From Sphagnum compactum (Eukaryota > Bryophyta > Sphagnopsida > Sphagnales), in the NCBI GenBank assembly GCA_965153455.1, contig OZ234493.1, positions 30,122,213-30,186,212 on the forward strand: DNA of 64,000 nt. The letters are read 5' to 3'. The notes under the pieces were generated by a model that saw nothing but the letters and a program-made list of their open reading frames with translations, was not told the origin of the DNA and did not search any database. Position 1 is the first letter of the stretch. Each line of letters opens with the position of its first letter. A program made the translations under genes and the position numbers. This document shows, one piece after another, positions 12,090-25,500 of the stretch.

Positions 12090-15000
12090 ATGGATGCTTT
12101 GTGGAATTTCGGAAGTTTGAGGAGGAGTTCCGCGACCCTGGCAGCAGCTGAACAACCTCCTCCTCCTCCTGCTCATCCTGAGTTTGCAGAAAATGCAGTT
12201 ACTACTACTGCTCCCCAGGTTGAGGATCAAGTCTCCGGCAGCCAGGTTCCTGAGTCCATGGAAGGAGTGAATGGTGAGTTGGACGGAAGAGAACCAACAG
12301 AGGATCAGGTGCAGTTGGCTGAGGAAGAGGAGGAAAGGCTTACGCCTATCCGAGCACCGGTTTCCCGTGATGACGACGACGACGACGACGACGACGACGA
12401 GGATGATGATGAAGAAGAAGTAGGGGATGGCGATGTCAGCTTCGGCAGTGGCGAAAGTTTTGATAGTGCTCTAGAGCGAATGGCAGCGTCGTCTACTGGC
12501 AGCTTCGACGCTAGCCCTGCTGGTTCGTTTGTGGGTGCTGCTTCACATCTTGACAACCAGCAGCAGCAGCAGCGGAAAAAGGGTTTGGGAGTGGGACAAC
12601 AGGGCGCTCTGATGCGCCTCAATCAGATGATGAGTGGAGAGTCCACACTTGATACTGCTGTGCTTGAAGATTGCACAGAAGAGGAATTCAAGGATAAGAT
12701 TCAGGAGATTGCAAGGAGTCGGGAGTTGTCGCCTACTGATGCTAGTATTTCCAGCATTCTGGAGGCCCTTCTCCCACTGGTGCGTGCTGGAGGCGGCGCC
12801 CAGGGAACAGCATCGCAAGAGATGGAGAGCAAGGTGGGTGATAATGAAGAAGAAGAAGAGATGACTGGGAATAACGAGGATGAGCTGTTGAGCAAGAACA
12901 ACAGAGCTGTGGAGGGTGAAGGAGGAATTGTCCAGGCCGAGCAGGATCAGGATGTGGCTGATGATGAAGAAGGGATTGTCAACCAGGAAGATGATGAAGC
13001 CAAGGAGGATTTGGATATCTCAGCCAGTGTTATGCCTGTTGCAAAGCTGTCAGCAGACGATGATGAGCTTATTGAAGCAGAGGATGGTATGACATTTTAC
13101 AGCTTCAGTAGCTTTTGCAGCAGGCATCTTGATCATGTTACAAATCCTCAGTTTGTTGTGTTTGAAATCTTCTGGAACCCCAAATCAGATCCTGCTGTTT
13201 GCAAATATTAGGGTTTGATTTGTTGTGATTGATCACATGTCTGTGGGAACTGCAGAAGATATTTGATGTACAAATCCTCAGTTGTTGTGTTTGAAATCTT
13301 CTGGAACCCCAAATTGCATGCTGCTGCTGTTTGCGAATATTAGGGTTTAACTCGTTGCAATTGATCACATGTCTCTGTGGGAAACTGAAGAAGCTATTTG
13401 TTTGTGTAACCCTGGAAGATTGAATGGGTCCTGGAGAAGTTGCAGTCACATTTGTGGGATATGAAGAAACTTGTACTTGGAACTGTAAGAAGAACTGTAC
13501 TAATCAATCAGCAGGGGTTCTTTGTTCTTTCAATCAAGAGCTGCGTACATGAGGGCACTCAGTTCTATTACTTGGTTAGGTCACGGTTTCCATACTTAAT
13601 ACCATTGCAGTGTTAAAAGTTCCAGAGTTGCTGAATCCTTCACACTGTTGGGGGCAAATTTAAGAGGTGCAAATTTGGTGCAGCTGATGGATTTGTAGCC
13701 TTATTAACGGCTTCTTCTTTGTTGTCAAGCACATGGGTTTTCTGTAAAGGAGGAGGAGGAGCCCTGAAATCTATGTTAGGGTTTGGAACCTTTTGCAGTT
13801 GTGGATAGTGAGAGCTACAATCATCATAAGTGAGTATTCCCATTTCTTCTGTAGATTCTACAGAAGCTTGGGACCCAGACTTCTATATAGTGATTTGCCT
13901 GAAATTTTGAGTAGATTTATTACCTACACGCTGTCAGGAGTAATGGCAGGTAGTCACTGCCATTCATGATGAAGGTGATGGTTTGATGACATAACATGAG
14001 TGCCAGTCACAAGGTTATGATTGTTGTTTTTTGAGAACTGACATAATGATTGTCTTCAAAGTGCTTTTGTGCAGTTTCCTCTGCAATCTCATAGATATGC
14101 AGATAATGGGTGCTCTAGTTTTGCAATCATATGTCTCATGGGTTTTCTGGGCCAGATGAATTTTTGGAGTTCCTGTAATTACCCGTCACCGGATTTGCAG
14201 ACAAAAGCCACCTGAGATCTAATTTTTGACAACGTGTGTGGACTAGTAGAAGGAGACATGTGTCAAGTGTCATGTGGAGACACCACTCCCAATGCCCATT
14301 GATCCAGGGAAACCACATTGCTCACATCTGCAGTGTTCTCAGGGTTTACATTTTCTATCGAATAGCTTTAATTTCTCCAATACCTTTTTCTAGGTGAAGG
14401 AGAGATTCTCTCCTTAGTTTTTTCTCCTGCAAATCACAGGGACTTTCACTGTTGCAGCATGTTTTTCACCCATTCATCTGAATCTCTAAGTTCTGGGTGT
14501 GGACTGAAAATTTTCAGCACTACTTCAGAGTATACTTGTCTTGTTTCATGATCTACAATTGGATGATGTGTAAAGAACGAAGTCCCATGAAATTGTGCTA
14601 ATCTACTATATGAGCAGTTGATGTATGGACTTTACATTATGCTACTAAACACTTACAAGGAGATCAATGTTTTGCATGCAGAGTTGAACCAGGGTGAGCA
14701 ATCCAATGATGATGAGTTTGAAGAGGCATATGAGAAAGGAGATGAAGAGGACGATGAAGCAACTTTGGGCTACACCAGTAAGGAAAATGTCAAAGAAACT
14801 TTACCAAGGATCATTGCTCGAGAATCAAAGGATGATGACACTGAGGAAGTACTGACTGCCAACCCAGCCAATAGTGAGGACAAACAAGTGCAGTTTCATG
14901 CAGATGCAGCTTTGCCTGAAGAATTGGGTTCCATCTCCATTGGAAATAAAGAGCCCATACTGCAAGAGGTCACCCAGGAGATAAAAGGAGATGGAGGAGA

Positions 15001-18000
15001 TATTGAGGATAAAACAGAGGTCCCTTCAATCTCTCAGGAAGAGAGAGCAGAGCACAAGGGAACTGATTTGAATTTGGATGCGGTTGCTGATAAAGATGGC
15101 ACTGGTGAGTTATCCATGGAGGAAACTTCACCTTTGGTTTTGTCTGAACCAGGGTTCGCACATCCAAAGGGAGATCGGGATGTGGCTGCAGCGCCTGAAG
15201 AATCCAGCAACAGTGAAGCAATAGAGTTGGAGGAGGAGGCAATTGAACCTTCACCTGCCCTGGAAGACAAGTCTGTGAGTGGGCTCGGAGAAGAAGATGT
15301 CACTCCAACAATACCTGAAGTTTTATCAGAAGAGGCTGATGGATTGCAGGCTGTAGACAACAGACCAGCAAGCGAATCTGCCATCATTTCAGAGGAACCC
15401 AGGAGAGAAGTCAAGATTGACAATGAATCTTCACTATCAGGTGTTCCCCAACAGGTCAGCAGCAACGCAGTTGCAGACTTTGAGAGTGGAGAGACCAATG
15501 CTCCAGTTGACGTGGTGAGTGATGAAGATGTATCTGAGAGGCAAACCCTAGATTTTCCTGTTGCCACCACTGAAGATTTCATCAAGGAGGAGGACAGAGA
15601 CAGCAAAGCAACAGAAGCACCTGTTACTGCTGAGAGTGACACTACTGTAGAGGCCGCTGATGTTGATGTTTCACTTCCAGACACAGTCAAATCAGTGGAA
15701 CCTGTAACTGAGACCAGGGAGCATGCAGAAACGGAGGCAGAGGCTGAGAGTGAACTTGCCACTCAGAGGGAGTCTCAAGCTGGAAATGGCAACTGGGATG
15801 GGGAGGATGATGACGAAGAGGAAGAAAATGATGATGAAGATGATGATGATGATGAGGAGGAGGAGGAGGAGGATGGTACTGGTAACCTAGATGCTGCCAA
15901 AGCCTTGGCTGCATTAGTCAAGTCAGCCAGTAGCAGAACTGGTAAATTCTTCAATGCAACATTCTCTAGGTCAAGATATATTGGAGTAGTTTCAAGTAGG
16001 ATTCCATGGTTTTCCTTGGTCTTAAGGCTTGCATTTGGTTTTAGGGGCTGCAATGGACTTTGTGTTTACCAGTAAGTCAGAAGACAAACTGAGATGACTT
16101 TCCTGGAGTTTTGAACAATAATGTACAGGGATCATCAAGTGGATAGGAAGGCAATCTAATGCAATATCTTGCCTTTTGCAACATTTTGCAGATTCTGCAG
16201 GCAGGAATGCTAACCCCCCATCATTAGGTGCTGCGGGGCCTTCTCTTCCACAACGACCCACGGGACGTACCCGATCTGCCACTGCATTGGAACCAGCTAG
16301 CAGGAATCCACCACGTAGTAATGTGGCTACTGCTTCGCAACTTGCTGCTCCAGCAGAGGACAATTCCTCAAATGGGGATGGAAATGATGGGAATGATGAA
16401 ACTCGTGAGAAACTCCAGAATATAAGAGTCAAGTTCTTACGGCTTGCACACCGCCTTGGCCAATCTCCTCAGAATGTTGTTGTTGCACAAGTACTGTATC
16501 GCCTGGGGTTGGCAGAGCAGCTAAGAGGGGGTGGATCAGCAAGCCGAACAGGTGCCTTCAGCTTTGATCGTGCAAATGCTATTGCGGAGGAGCAGGAAGC
16601 TTCTGGGCAAGAGGAGGAGCTGGACTTTGCCTGCACTGTTTTGCTTCTTGGGAAAACAGGAGTTGGAAAATCAGCCACCATCAACTCAATTTTTGATGAG
16701 CCTCGCACAAGCACTAATGCTTTCCACCCATCAACAAAAAAGGTGCAGGAGATTGTTGGCAATGTTCACGGCATCAAAGTACAACTCTACCCCTATCTGG
16801 ATGTCTTTCATTTGATTATCCCATTGTCAGAAGCAAGCCTCATATTGTGGATGTTTGTATGCATGGTCAAACTACAGATGTTTTCAATTTGACAACCATG
16901 TGAACTACTGATGTTTCAACTCTGAAAAATGTTGCCAAGTCCCATCCTATATTTAGGGATGCCCTTTGGAAGTGTGCACATTATCTTGCTGCATAGGCCT
17001 TACGGAGCCTTTGATACCATCCTCAGTTCTTTTTGTGCTCTAGTCTTGTAGCTTGTCAAAACCATTTCAAGTTGTGAAGCCACAATGCTGTTGCAAGTAA
17101 CACCTTGTGACAGTACATGTTAAGTGCAATTGCTAAATTTTCATGTTAAATCTGATGACAGGTCAGGGTGATAGATACTCCAGGGCTGCTACCTTCTGTC
17201 TTGGACCAGCAGCACAATGAGCGGATCATGGGTTCAGTGAAACAGTTTATCCGAAAGTTGTCTCCAGACATTGTTCTCTACTTTGACCGACTTGACATGC
17301 AAAGCCGGGACTATGGAGACCTGCCTCTTTTGCGCACCATCACAGACCTGTTTGGGGCTGCTGTTTGGTTCAATGCTATCGTTGTTTTAACCCATGCTTC
17401 ATCTGCCCCTCCTGATGGGCCCAATGGTGTTCCACTCAGTTATGAGATGTTTGTAGCCCAAAGATCCCATGTAGTACAGCAAACAATTAGACAAGCAGCT
17501 GGAGATATGAGGCTCATGAACCCCGTCTCCCTAGTGGAGAATCACCCTGCCTGCAGGACTAATCGAGCAGGACAGAGGGTTTTGCCCAATGGCCAAATTT
17601 GGAAGCCTCAGCTGTTACTGCTTTGCTTTGCATCAAAAATCCTGGCTGAGGCTAATTCACTGTTGAAGCTTCAGGATACTGGCACTCCTGGAAGACCCTT
17701 TGGGCAACGTCAACGAGTGCCCCCCCTCCCCTTCCTATTGTCATCCCTTCTGCAGTCCCGTGCACAGCTGAAAGTGCCAGATGAACAAATGGGAGATGAG
17801 GATGATACAGATGAAGATGATGATGATGAAGACTCAGACGGTGATGATTATGATGAGCTTCCTCCTTTCAGGTAGGGCTCATTACACTTACACAAGCAGC
17901 TCTTCAATGTAGTAGCTCCAGTAGGCATTGTGCTGTAATAGATATACCTTATGGTGGGATTTTTTTGTGTACATCAGACCTCTTTCAAAGGAAGAGTTGG

Positions 18001-19129
18001 AGGAGCTAAGTAAAGAGCAAAAACAACAGTATGCAGAGGAGCTGGCCGACCGTGAGAGACTGTTCCAGAAGAAACAGTGGCGTGAAGAACTTCGACGGCG
18101 CAAGGAGATGAAGCAACGTGCTGCAGCCATGTCCAAAGAGGAGCTGGCTGAGGGGGTGGATGAAGATGGTGGAAGGGCTGCAGCTGTCCCGGTTCCAATG
18201 CCCGACATGGCTCTTCCTCCCTCTTTTGACTCTGACAACCCTACTCACAGGTTCTTTTCAACAAGATGGCTCAATTTCATTATGGTGGTTCGATTAAGTG
18301 TCACTGGTTTGAATAGAAGTTGAATAGTAGATTGATCTAGCCCTTACGATTCTTCCATGGCTACTACAGGTACCGTTATTTGGAGACTGCCAATCAATGG
18401 CTGGTACGTCCAGTGCTGGAAACACATGGATGGGACCATGATGCAGGTTATGACGGGTTCAATGTAGAGAAACTCTTTGTGGTTGCAGACAAAATTCCTG
18501 CATCCATTTCAGGTCAGGTTACAAAGGACAAGAAGGAAGGGCAAGTGAACTTTGAAGCTGCAGCTTCATTTAAGCACGGAGAAGGCAAATCAACATTGGC
18601 AGGATTTGACATCCAGACTGTTGGGAAGGACCTTGGTTACACGTTGAGGTCAGAGACACAGTTCGATAACTTCAAAAGGAATAAGACAACTGCAGGGCTA
18701 ACGTTTACTCTCTTGGGTGACACCATAGCAGCAGGATTGAAGCTTGAAGACCGGCTTCTTGTTGGTAAACGGTTTAAGATGATTGTGAATGGTGGAGTTC
18801 TGACAGGGCGGGGGGACAAGGCCTTTGGGGGAAGCTTGGAGGCCACATTGAGGGGAAAAGAGTACCCATTGAGCCACACCCTTTCAACTCTGGGGCTTTC
18901 TGTCATGGATTGGCATGGCGATCTGGCAATTGGTGGGAATTTGCAGTCACAGTTTATGGTAGGGAAGACAATGATGGTGGCAAGGGCTAATTTGAACAAC
19001 CGGGGGGCAGGCCAGATTAGCATTCGGGCAAGTAGCTCTGAGCAGCTCCAAATGGTTTTGATTGGGATTATTCCAATTTTGCGGTCCCTTATCAACTCCC
19101 AGTTTGGTACTGCTCAACCTTCACAATAG
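12090..19129 (+). CDS. TOC159-like: Chloroplast protein import receptor GTPase of the TOC159/TOC132/TOC120 class
   Basis: Outer-envelope GTPase that recognises transit peptides of chloroplast preproteins and works with TOC33/34 and the TOC75 channel. Six exons with consistent phase: 12090-13086, 14682-15941, 16192-16778, 17162-17871, 17978-18250 and 18370-19129, giving about 1528 residues, close to the length of Arabidopsis TOC159. Residues 1 to about 760 form the acidic A domain with Asp/Glu runs. The G domain follows, with P-loop GKTGVGKS at about 906-913, DTPG at about 953-956 and the TOC-type THAS at about 1025. From about 1190 to the end is the membrane-anchoring M domain, with a charged KEELEELSKEQKQQYAEEL stretch and NQWLVRPVLETHGWDHDAGY. 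The start ATG was chosen because homologous sequence begins there; the frame stays open upstream only through T/G-rich DNA. The member of the class cannot be decided from the variable A domain. Confidence 0.93.
12369..12420 (+). repeat. GAC/GAT/GAA codon repeat in the A domain
   Basis: An in-frame run of GAC codons followed by GAT and GAA codons encodes an uninterrupted acidic tract. It is a likely length-variable coding microsatellite. A second acidic codon run lies at about 15805-15873. Confidence 0.85.
13132..13390 (+). repeat. Tandem duplication in intron 1 of the TOC159-like gene
   Basis: Two copies of about 130 bp lie head to tail (about 13136-13262 and 13266-13390). Both contain CAAATCCTCAGT, GTGTTTGAAATCTTCTGGAA, AATATTAGGGTTT and GATCACATGTCT. 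Intron 1 runs from 13087 to 14681. Confidence 0.8.
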
Positions 19130-21285
19130 GGAAAATTTGCCTTCTCGAATTTCTTGTTGCTGCTTGAACCATGGCACTCTATCCTCCATGGGGCGTGAGA
19201 CAATGATGGAGCAATTTTCATAGCACCTGTAGGCAATACAGGGGAGAGAGAACTAATACTCTTACAGTTATTGAGAGTAGGTTTGAAGGTAGCTGTTTTG
19301 TGTTCAGATCCAGTTTTTTTTTGCTTCAAAAGAGTGACCCACGTGACATTTGTGTTCTGTGACAGCAAACATTTTGGCTCAAGTCTGAGGTTTGATCTAC
19401 CTCCTACCCCTTTGTGGATTTCTTTGATTTCTGATAGTATGAGTTGCTCTTTGGGATGGAGTGTAGTTTGATGGGGGGGGGGGAGACAAGATGCCTTTCT
19501 TTCTTCTGAAATATGTTTTCTATTGTTGATTTGCCTCTGGTGAGTTTGGTTGGGAGAGGTCAAGAGACCACAAATCACCGAACATGTGACAGAATACTGT
19601 GTGCAAGGTATTAAGTATTTGCTTTGTCTCTCCGTTTTCTCTGTATACTGTTCTGCTAACACAGTCATAGAAGTTAATTGCCTCGCAAGGTTAGGAAATA
19701 TGAGGGAAATCCATTTATGTTAGTTTTTTTTCTTGAGGTCACCTTATGAAAGGTAAGTCTATATTTGGTTGAATACTAATTATTTATTATTCTTGTTCTC
19801 TCCTGTGCACAACCTAGTTGGTTTAAAAACTTAAAAGCATTGAGCCCTCTCTATTATTCAACTTGTAACAGCAGAAGTAGAATACTTGAAACTGGACTGC
19901 ACAATCATCTAGTAAGCGAAACAGCAATGCTGGCAGCAAATTCATTTCCACCTATATTGTTCAATCTTTCATTCACCCATTAGCCCATTTGCTAACATGG
20001 ACTCTGGTTGATGAACCACGCATTCAGAACATGTGATGTGACTTGTTCTGGCCTCGTGGTACAGAGCTTGACAGCACAAGGGTGGCACAGTATTCAGTAC
20101 AAAGTGCAAGGAGTTTTGACTGCATTTGCTACTGCTTGAGATCACCTTCACCCACTGTAGTAAGCTGGCTTGTACACACTATTGTGAACTATATTAAGTT
20201 AATGAAGCTAGTGTGGTTGAGAGTTTCCTTCAGATTTTCAGCATGGTAGGTAGGCATTTTTCAGAATTTTTCGCATATGTAAAAAACAGTTAATTAGTGC
20301 CTAATGAGCCTAGGTAGTATGGGACCTGGATGCCAATTTTTTGAGAACTAGGTGGTGCCTAAATTCTCTATTGCACTACTTGGCTTTTTTCTCCTTCACA
20401 TTGATTTGGGTTTGGGAATTGTAAATATGATGTCTTGTATGAGGTAGATGTAGTTAGAGATGAAGAAAAGGATTCTTTACATGGGAATCACAAAAGAGCA
20501 CTATAAAGGCAAAGCTTAACAAGAGACTTCTAAAGGACCAAAAAAAAGGACCCAAAAAATGAAAAAAAAACCAAGAGTTAAACATGTGGGTTTCTCAAAT
20601 GGAATCAACTAAATCCATTGTCAAAGCAAAGATGAAGAGAGTAAATAACCTTGAGTGGAAATTGATAACATTAGAAAAAAAAACTAAAGGATGAACAATG
20701 AGGCAATGAAGAGAGTAGATAACCTTGAGTTGAAATTAATATTAAAAAAAAAACTAAAGGATGAACAGCAAAGCCATGAAGGCATGTTAACACCGAGGGA
20801 GAACAAATTACAAAAATTGGTAAAAACCCAAAAGACTCTTGCTTTAGGCCAATCCACCATTCCAAGCAAAATATCCAACAATTGACAAAGAAGTCTCTAT
20901 CCTCTAATATGGTGGAACATGATCTCTCCCCTATTTTTGCAAAAAGAAAAGTAGTAAAAGAATGTTATGTAAGAGATCTTATTCTTTAGAGGTATAGAGT
21001 GCAATGAACCTATCCAAAAACAGTTGCAAATATTTATTTCCAAAATTTCATAAATATATATTTTTTTTTACTGTCAAAGTGGATTTTGAAAAATAAAATA
21101 ATTATTCAGCACCCCATGAGTACCAAACCTGAAAAGGCACTAGAGTAATTAACATTGTAATTAACATTGTAGAATGTTGGATGTGGTAAACACTACTTGT
21201 AGAGGCCTCAAATAGAGGGATGCTTGTGGAGATGTTATGATGCTAGTAGCTCTTACTAAGATGGGAATCAGTTCCAAGGACCTGC
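19130..21285. other. 3' flank of the TOC159-like gene and intergenic DNA
   Basis: The first 500 bases are probably 3' UTR. A tandem duplication of about 70 bp sits at about 20628-20770 (both copies contain GAAGAGAGTARATAACCTTGAGT and ACTAAAGGATGAACA). The frame 20691-20885 across the second copy is Lys/Gln-rich and could be a remnant coiled-coil coding segment, but no family was recognised. Confidence 0.5.
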
Positions 21286-21291
21286 CATGGC

Positions 21292-21875
21292 TTAGCTGTG
21301 TGTGTACATCTCACTGCCATGAACAAAAAGGACCTGTAAGGACAGCAAAGTGACAAGCTCATCAGAGGCTGTGATGCCAAATAATACAATGTGAAGCGCG
21401 ATGATCTCCACATTAGAAAGCCATGGGACCTTACTGGAGCCAGAATATAATTGAATCATGACACACATTCCCAACAAAAGAGTGCATGTAAGACACATCA
21501 AGGACAGATACAGTTCATACTTTTCAGGAATAGTATGAGGTTGCATATAAAATACTTATATGCTTGGGCTTCACGATGCTGAGCACTACCAGTGAGAATC
21601 GCCCACATAGAAAGGAAGGCAAGAGCAAGGTCGACAACAAGATACAAACAGACAAAAAAAACCCAAAAAACAAAAAGAACGATTTCGAAATGAGATTTTG
21701 TCTGTGATGAATTATAATCCAGAATGACTCTGAAATTGTCACAGTGTACAATCACCAAAATACTCATCTCTCACCTAAACTAGTTCCAATTGAAACATCG
21801 TCACTAGAATTAGTTTCAAGGGACAAACTGCCGACAGAGGAAAGTGTACTTTTGTTAGGCCTTACAAGTGGGATC
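21292..21875 (-). pseudogene. Possible remnant of a multi-pass membrane protein gene
   Basis: The minus strand shows successive exon-like pieces: about 21870-21788 (acceptor CTTTCCAG, donor GTGAGA), about 21696-21550 (acceptor after CATCACAG, hydrophobic stretch VLFVFWVFFVCLYLVVDLAL), and a frame ending at 21292 with two more hydrophobic segments. The last two are in different frames over 21498-21546 without a credible intron between them. Local G+C is higher than in the surroundings. No family was recognised; hydrophobic frames can arise by chance, so this is tentative. Confidence 0.3.
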
Positions 21876-21959
21876 CTGGAAAGCACTTTGAAAATGCATA
21901 CAAAAATTGTAAGTTGTTGCCAATGGCCATTGCTATTTTTGGTTTGGAGTGTCATGACA

Positions 21960-24900
21960 TTGAAGGAGTTCTTTCCACGTTTGGTACATGTACCTGGCTT
22001 TGCTCATTTTCTCTGGCCAGTCATTTTGGGCAAACCACTCCTTTGAGAGTGATAACAAGTATCCTAAACTTGCTACAAAGTGTAAATCACATCCATCATC
22101 CAACTAATATGCAAAAGCAACATGAGCATTGAGTAGGTTGAAGTTTACATCTGAAAGGATTTCATGTTAGCCTAGATAGTTGTGAATGCCTTTCTGGGAA
22201 GTCTACAGGCTTACAAAAATCTACCTACGAGAACTTTTTTTGTTGAAAAAAGCTACATGAGAGAGAAATTTTGGTGGTGGACCCTTGATATCATTGTGCA
22301 GCTTTCGTTCCGATTTTCTTGGTATTTTATTCACAGACCCATAGCTCACCAATTATGAGGTGATCATGGATAGGACTCAAGAGGGAATATGGGTGAAAAA
22401 AATGCATCAAGACCTTCAATACCTTGAATGGGTCTCGGCTAGTAGAGTACCTACCTTTTTACAGCTATACACCCTAAAGGTACAACTCAATAATGGTAAT
22501 AGAAAATATACCCCAACCTTGGACAAATTGAACATACAATTCACCCATCCTTATTATTTGGTTTTTCCTTGGGCTTTGAGATTTAATAGGTTACATTTAT
22601 TATTCGGATAATTGTGCAAAGCAAGAAGTAAATAGAGATGAGTATGTTAGACATTACTTAAAGTCTTCGAAAGTTGGTGTAAAAGGTCTTTTGAGTTGGG
22701 CACTTGAAAAAGCTACAAGTACACAAATGACTACAATGTGTGTCCCAACTTCCAATTGCCTTGTTGGCAAATTACAAATGTAGCATGATTATACAATCCA
22801 TATCTTTGCCTCATGGGTGATGGAGTTGCATGCTACAACTTTTTTGCAACTAACTAGGGCATAAAATTGTTGACCAAAACCCTTCACTTAACTCGTGAGC
22901 CGTTTTGAAATTGTCATAGAACTACTTAATTTTGGAGGTAGCAACCATGTTTCAAGAAAATGTTCATATTTCTATTCTAATATTGCAAACCATATGGCAT
23001 CTTAAATTGTTTAAGATATGTAGTTGCAAGATAATCCAATATTCACAAATAGAATTTTCTTGCAATCATTTGGTTTGGAGGTGTGCTTAAAGAATTGGCA
23101 TTGAAATGGAATAATCAATTTATGTCTTCATATTACAAAGCAATGATCGATGAACTCTTACCACAAAGAATTATAAAAATGCCTTTGCACAACATATGAT
23201 GTCATTGTCGAGGGCTAATGTGATTTACATAACAATGTTTCACCTGTGAGTGAATGGAGGTGCATTTAATAAATTTTGCTTCTATTGATCAAATTTATTT
23301 TCAACAATTAGGAATTAGAACATGTGGCACTTTGATTGTTTTACACAAATGATACAATGTGTCTTACTTTTGCTAAACAATCTCATGAAATTGTTTGAAT
23401 AATTTCAGTGATGAGTAATTGGAATTAGTATATGGGGGATTTTTTTGGAATCTTTTGTATAGCCTTCTATTGACCATTTCAAAGACAATTTCAGAAATGA
23501 TTATTCTCATAAATAATGATGAATTATTAAAAATCATATGAAAACATAAGGAAAAAATAAAATAGTTGATTGTCACTAGTATTGTGCAATAATGCAAAGC
23601 TCAAATAAATTTGGTAGAGAAAAAAAAAGCTATGTGAATACCAAGAAAACCAAGCTTGGCACTTATCGAATACATGAAATTATAATTTTTGAGTGAATTG
23701 TTGAGTTTTATGATTTCGTATGTTGGGCTTATCTTTGGACATGTTATGTCTAATGCTTTTTCGTATGCAAGATCTAAAAGCTATGTCAAATAGGGAAAAC
23801 CAAGGTAGTCCAAACATGGATAGTAATGTGACCAAAAGAGAATGGCATGGAAAGCAAGGTGTGGACCAACACATATGTGCAATGTAACTTTAGCCTCACA
23901 AGTTGGTTACAACAATCAAAAACCCATATCACACTTGACATAACAACAGGAAATTGAGTTTTCACATCCATTGTTGTAAACCAAGCACTTAACTAACCAA
24001 ACCTTAAATTAATTATAACAAATTATGTTAACACATAACATAAGCATTACATTTCAAATCATCTTGCATAAAAAAACTTTGAGATGTCTTTTTATTTCAT
24101 ATCTTGCTCAAATAAAATGATGTTTAATTGAACCAAGAGAAAAGAGGTGCCTTTGATGGAGACTTTATTTATTTATTTATTTATATATTTGTGATGTGAT
24201 TTGTAAATTAAAAATTTCCAAAACCAAAAATTGGCAATCTTTACTTTGTTTATAACCAATATGAGTATGACCAACTATTGTGTATAATTGAATGAAAATA
24301 CGATTTGTTTTGTGGAAATTCAATTCTATTCATTATGCCACCATTGTAACTTATCATGGGTTCAAGCCTTGTAATGTGCATTTTCTTTGGTAGTTGATTC
24401 AAAGTATGGGCAAAAGGGCTTTGCACTCCCATGTGACCTCCATGACAGCTTTGTGGTCCCCCCCCCCCCCCCCAAAAGACCTTTGGAGGGTCCCCAAAAT
24501 AGAAGATTTTACTTTCATGAAAAAGATATGGAATGCCTTCCCTTTGGCCCAATTATGTAGGTGAAAAGAGGACAACTTTATGTAAAGCATATTGGATAAA
24601 AGTATGGTGTTATTGGGAACATTTTGGGGATTGTAAAACCCTCCCACATAAAACAACACAATTAAAAAAGCATGCTTGCATGACAAATATGGTTGAAATT
24701 TTGCTTATATTCTATCTTCTCACATATCTTGCACTTATGCCAAGAACAAGAAAACATGCGAAGTTATAATTCTTTTCATAACCATTTCTGAATTATGGGC
24801 TTTCTCAATGACATACAATTTGTTTTTATCACACTTTGCCACATTTGCATCACATACCCAATGTTGGTATAGATTTCAGTTAAATTGAATCCCAAGTTCA

Positions 24901-25500
24901 ACAAATTGATAAAACCAATTGCATTTGAATTTGCGGAGGCCAACAGACTCTAGAGATGAAAAGAAGGGTAAGGTGTAACCATTTCAACCACCTTTGCATA
25001 CTCCTTCATATGACCCTCAACATTCCATCTTGAATTGTCGAGGCAAAGAAACATATGAAGAATCCTTCTATATGCTAGCTTTAAGTTTCTCATTATTAAA
25101 ATTTAAATCATGTTGGCAAAGTTGCAATGCATTTTGAAGGCTTAAATATATTATTGTACATGTAATATTAATGTGAAAAGGATTATTGCATGTGTATTAG
25201 TGGGCCTTTGTGTTGTTGGCCCAAGTGCAATCATCTTCAAGGCTCTAAGGAATACAACTTTCCAAAAGCTCTTTAAGTCTCTAAGAAACATGATTTTTTT
25301 GAAAAACCTAATTGTGTAAAAATCATTTTTGTAAGTTTTTGTATGAAAGTACAAATAAAAATGCTAATATGATAAAAAGAGGCATCTATTGGTTAAAAAA
25401 TTTCAAAGACCATTCTTTATAGTTTTGAATTAATTTTCAATGGGGGAAATCACTTTAAATTCAATAACTTTTTCTTTCTCAATTGAAAAGTGTGAAATGA
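21960..25500. other. Intergenic region, no supported gene
   Basis: AT-rich sequence with many short frames on both strands but no consistent splice structure or family motif. A run of 16 C lies at 24458-24473. The minus strand around 24950-25080 reads partly like coding sequence (WNVEGHMKEYAKVVEM) but is interrupted; it is probably transposon debris. Confidence 0.5.

Noticed and set aside
15034-15762. 242-codon Ser-rich frame on the minus strand
   Set aside because: Shadow of the acidic A domain of the TOC159-like gene; Glu/Asp codons read as Ser/Leu on the opposite strand.
14970-15914. Proline- and histidine-rich minus-strand frames
   Set aside because: Mirror of GAT/GAG/GAA codon runs in the A domain exons.
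24250-24552. Gly-rich minus-strand frame
   Set aside because: Its Gly run comes from the 16-C homopolymer; no family motif.
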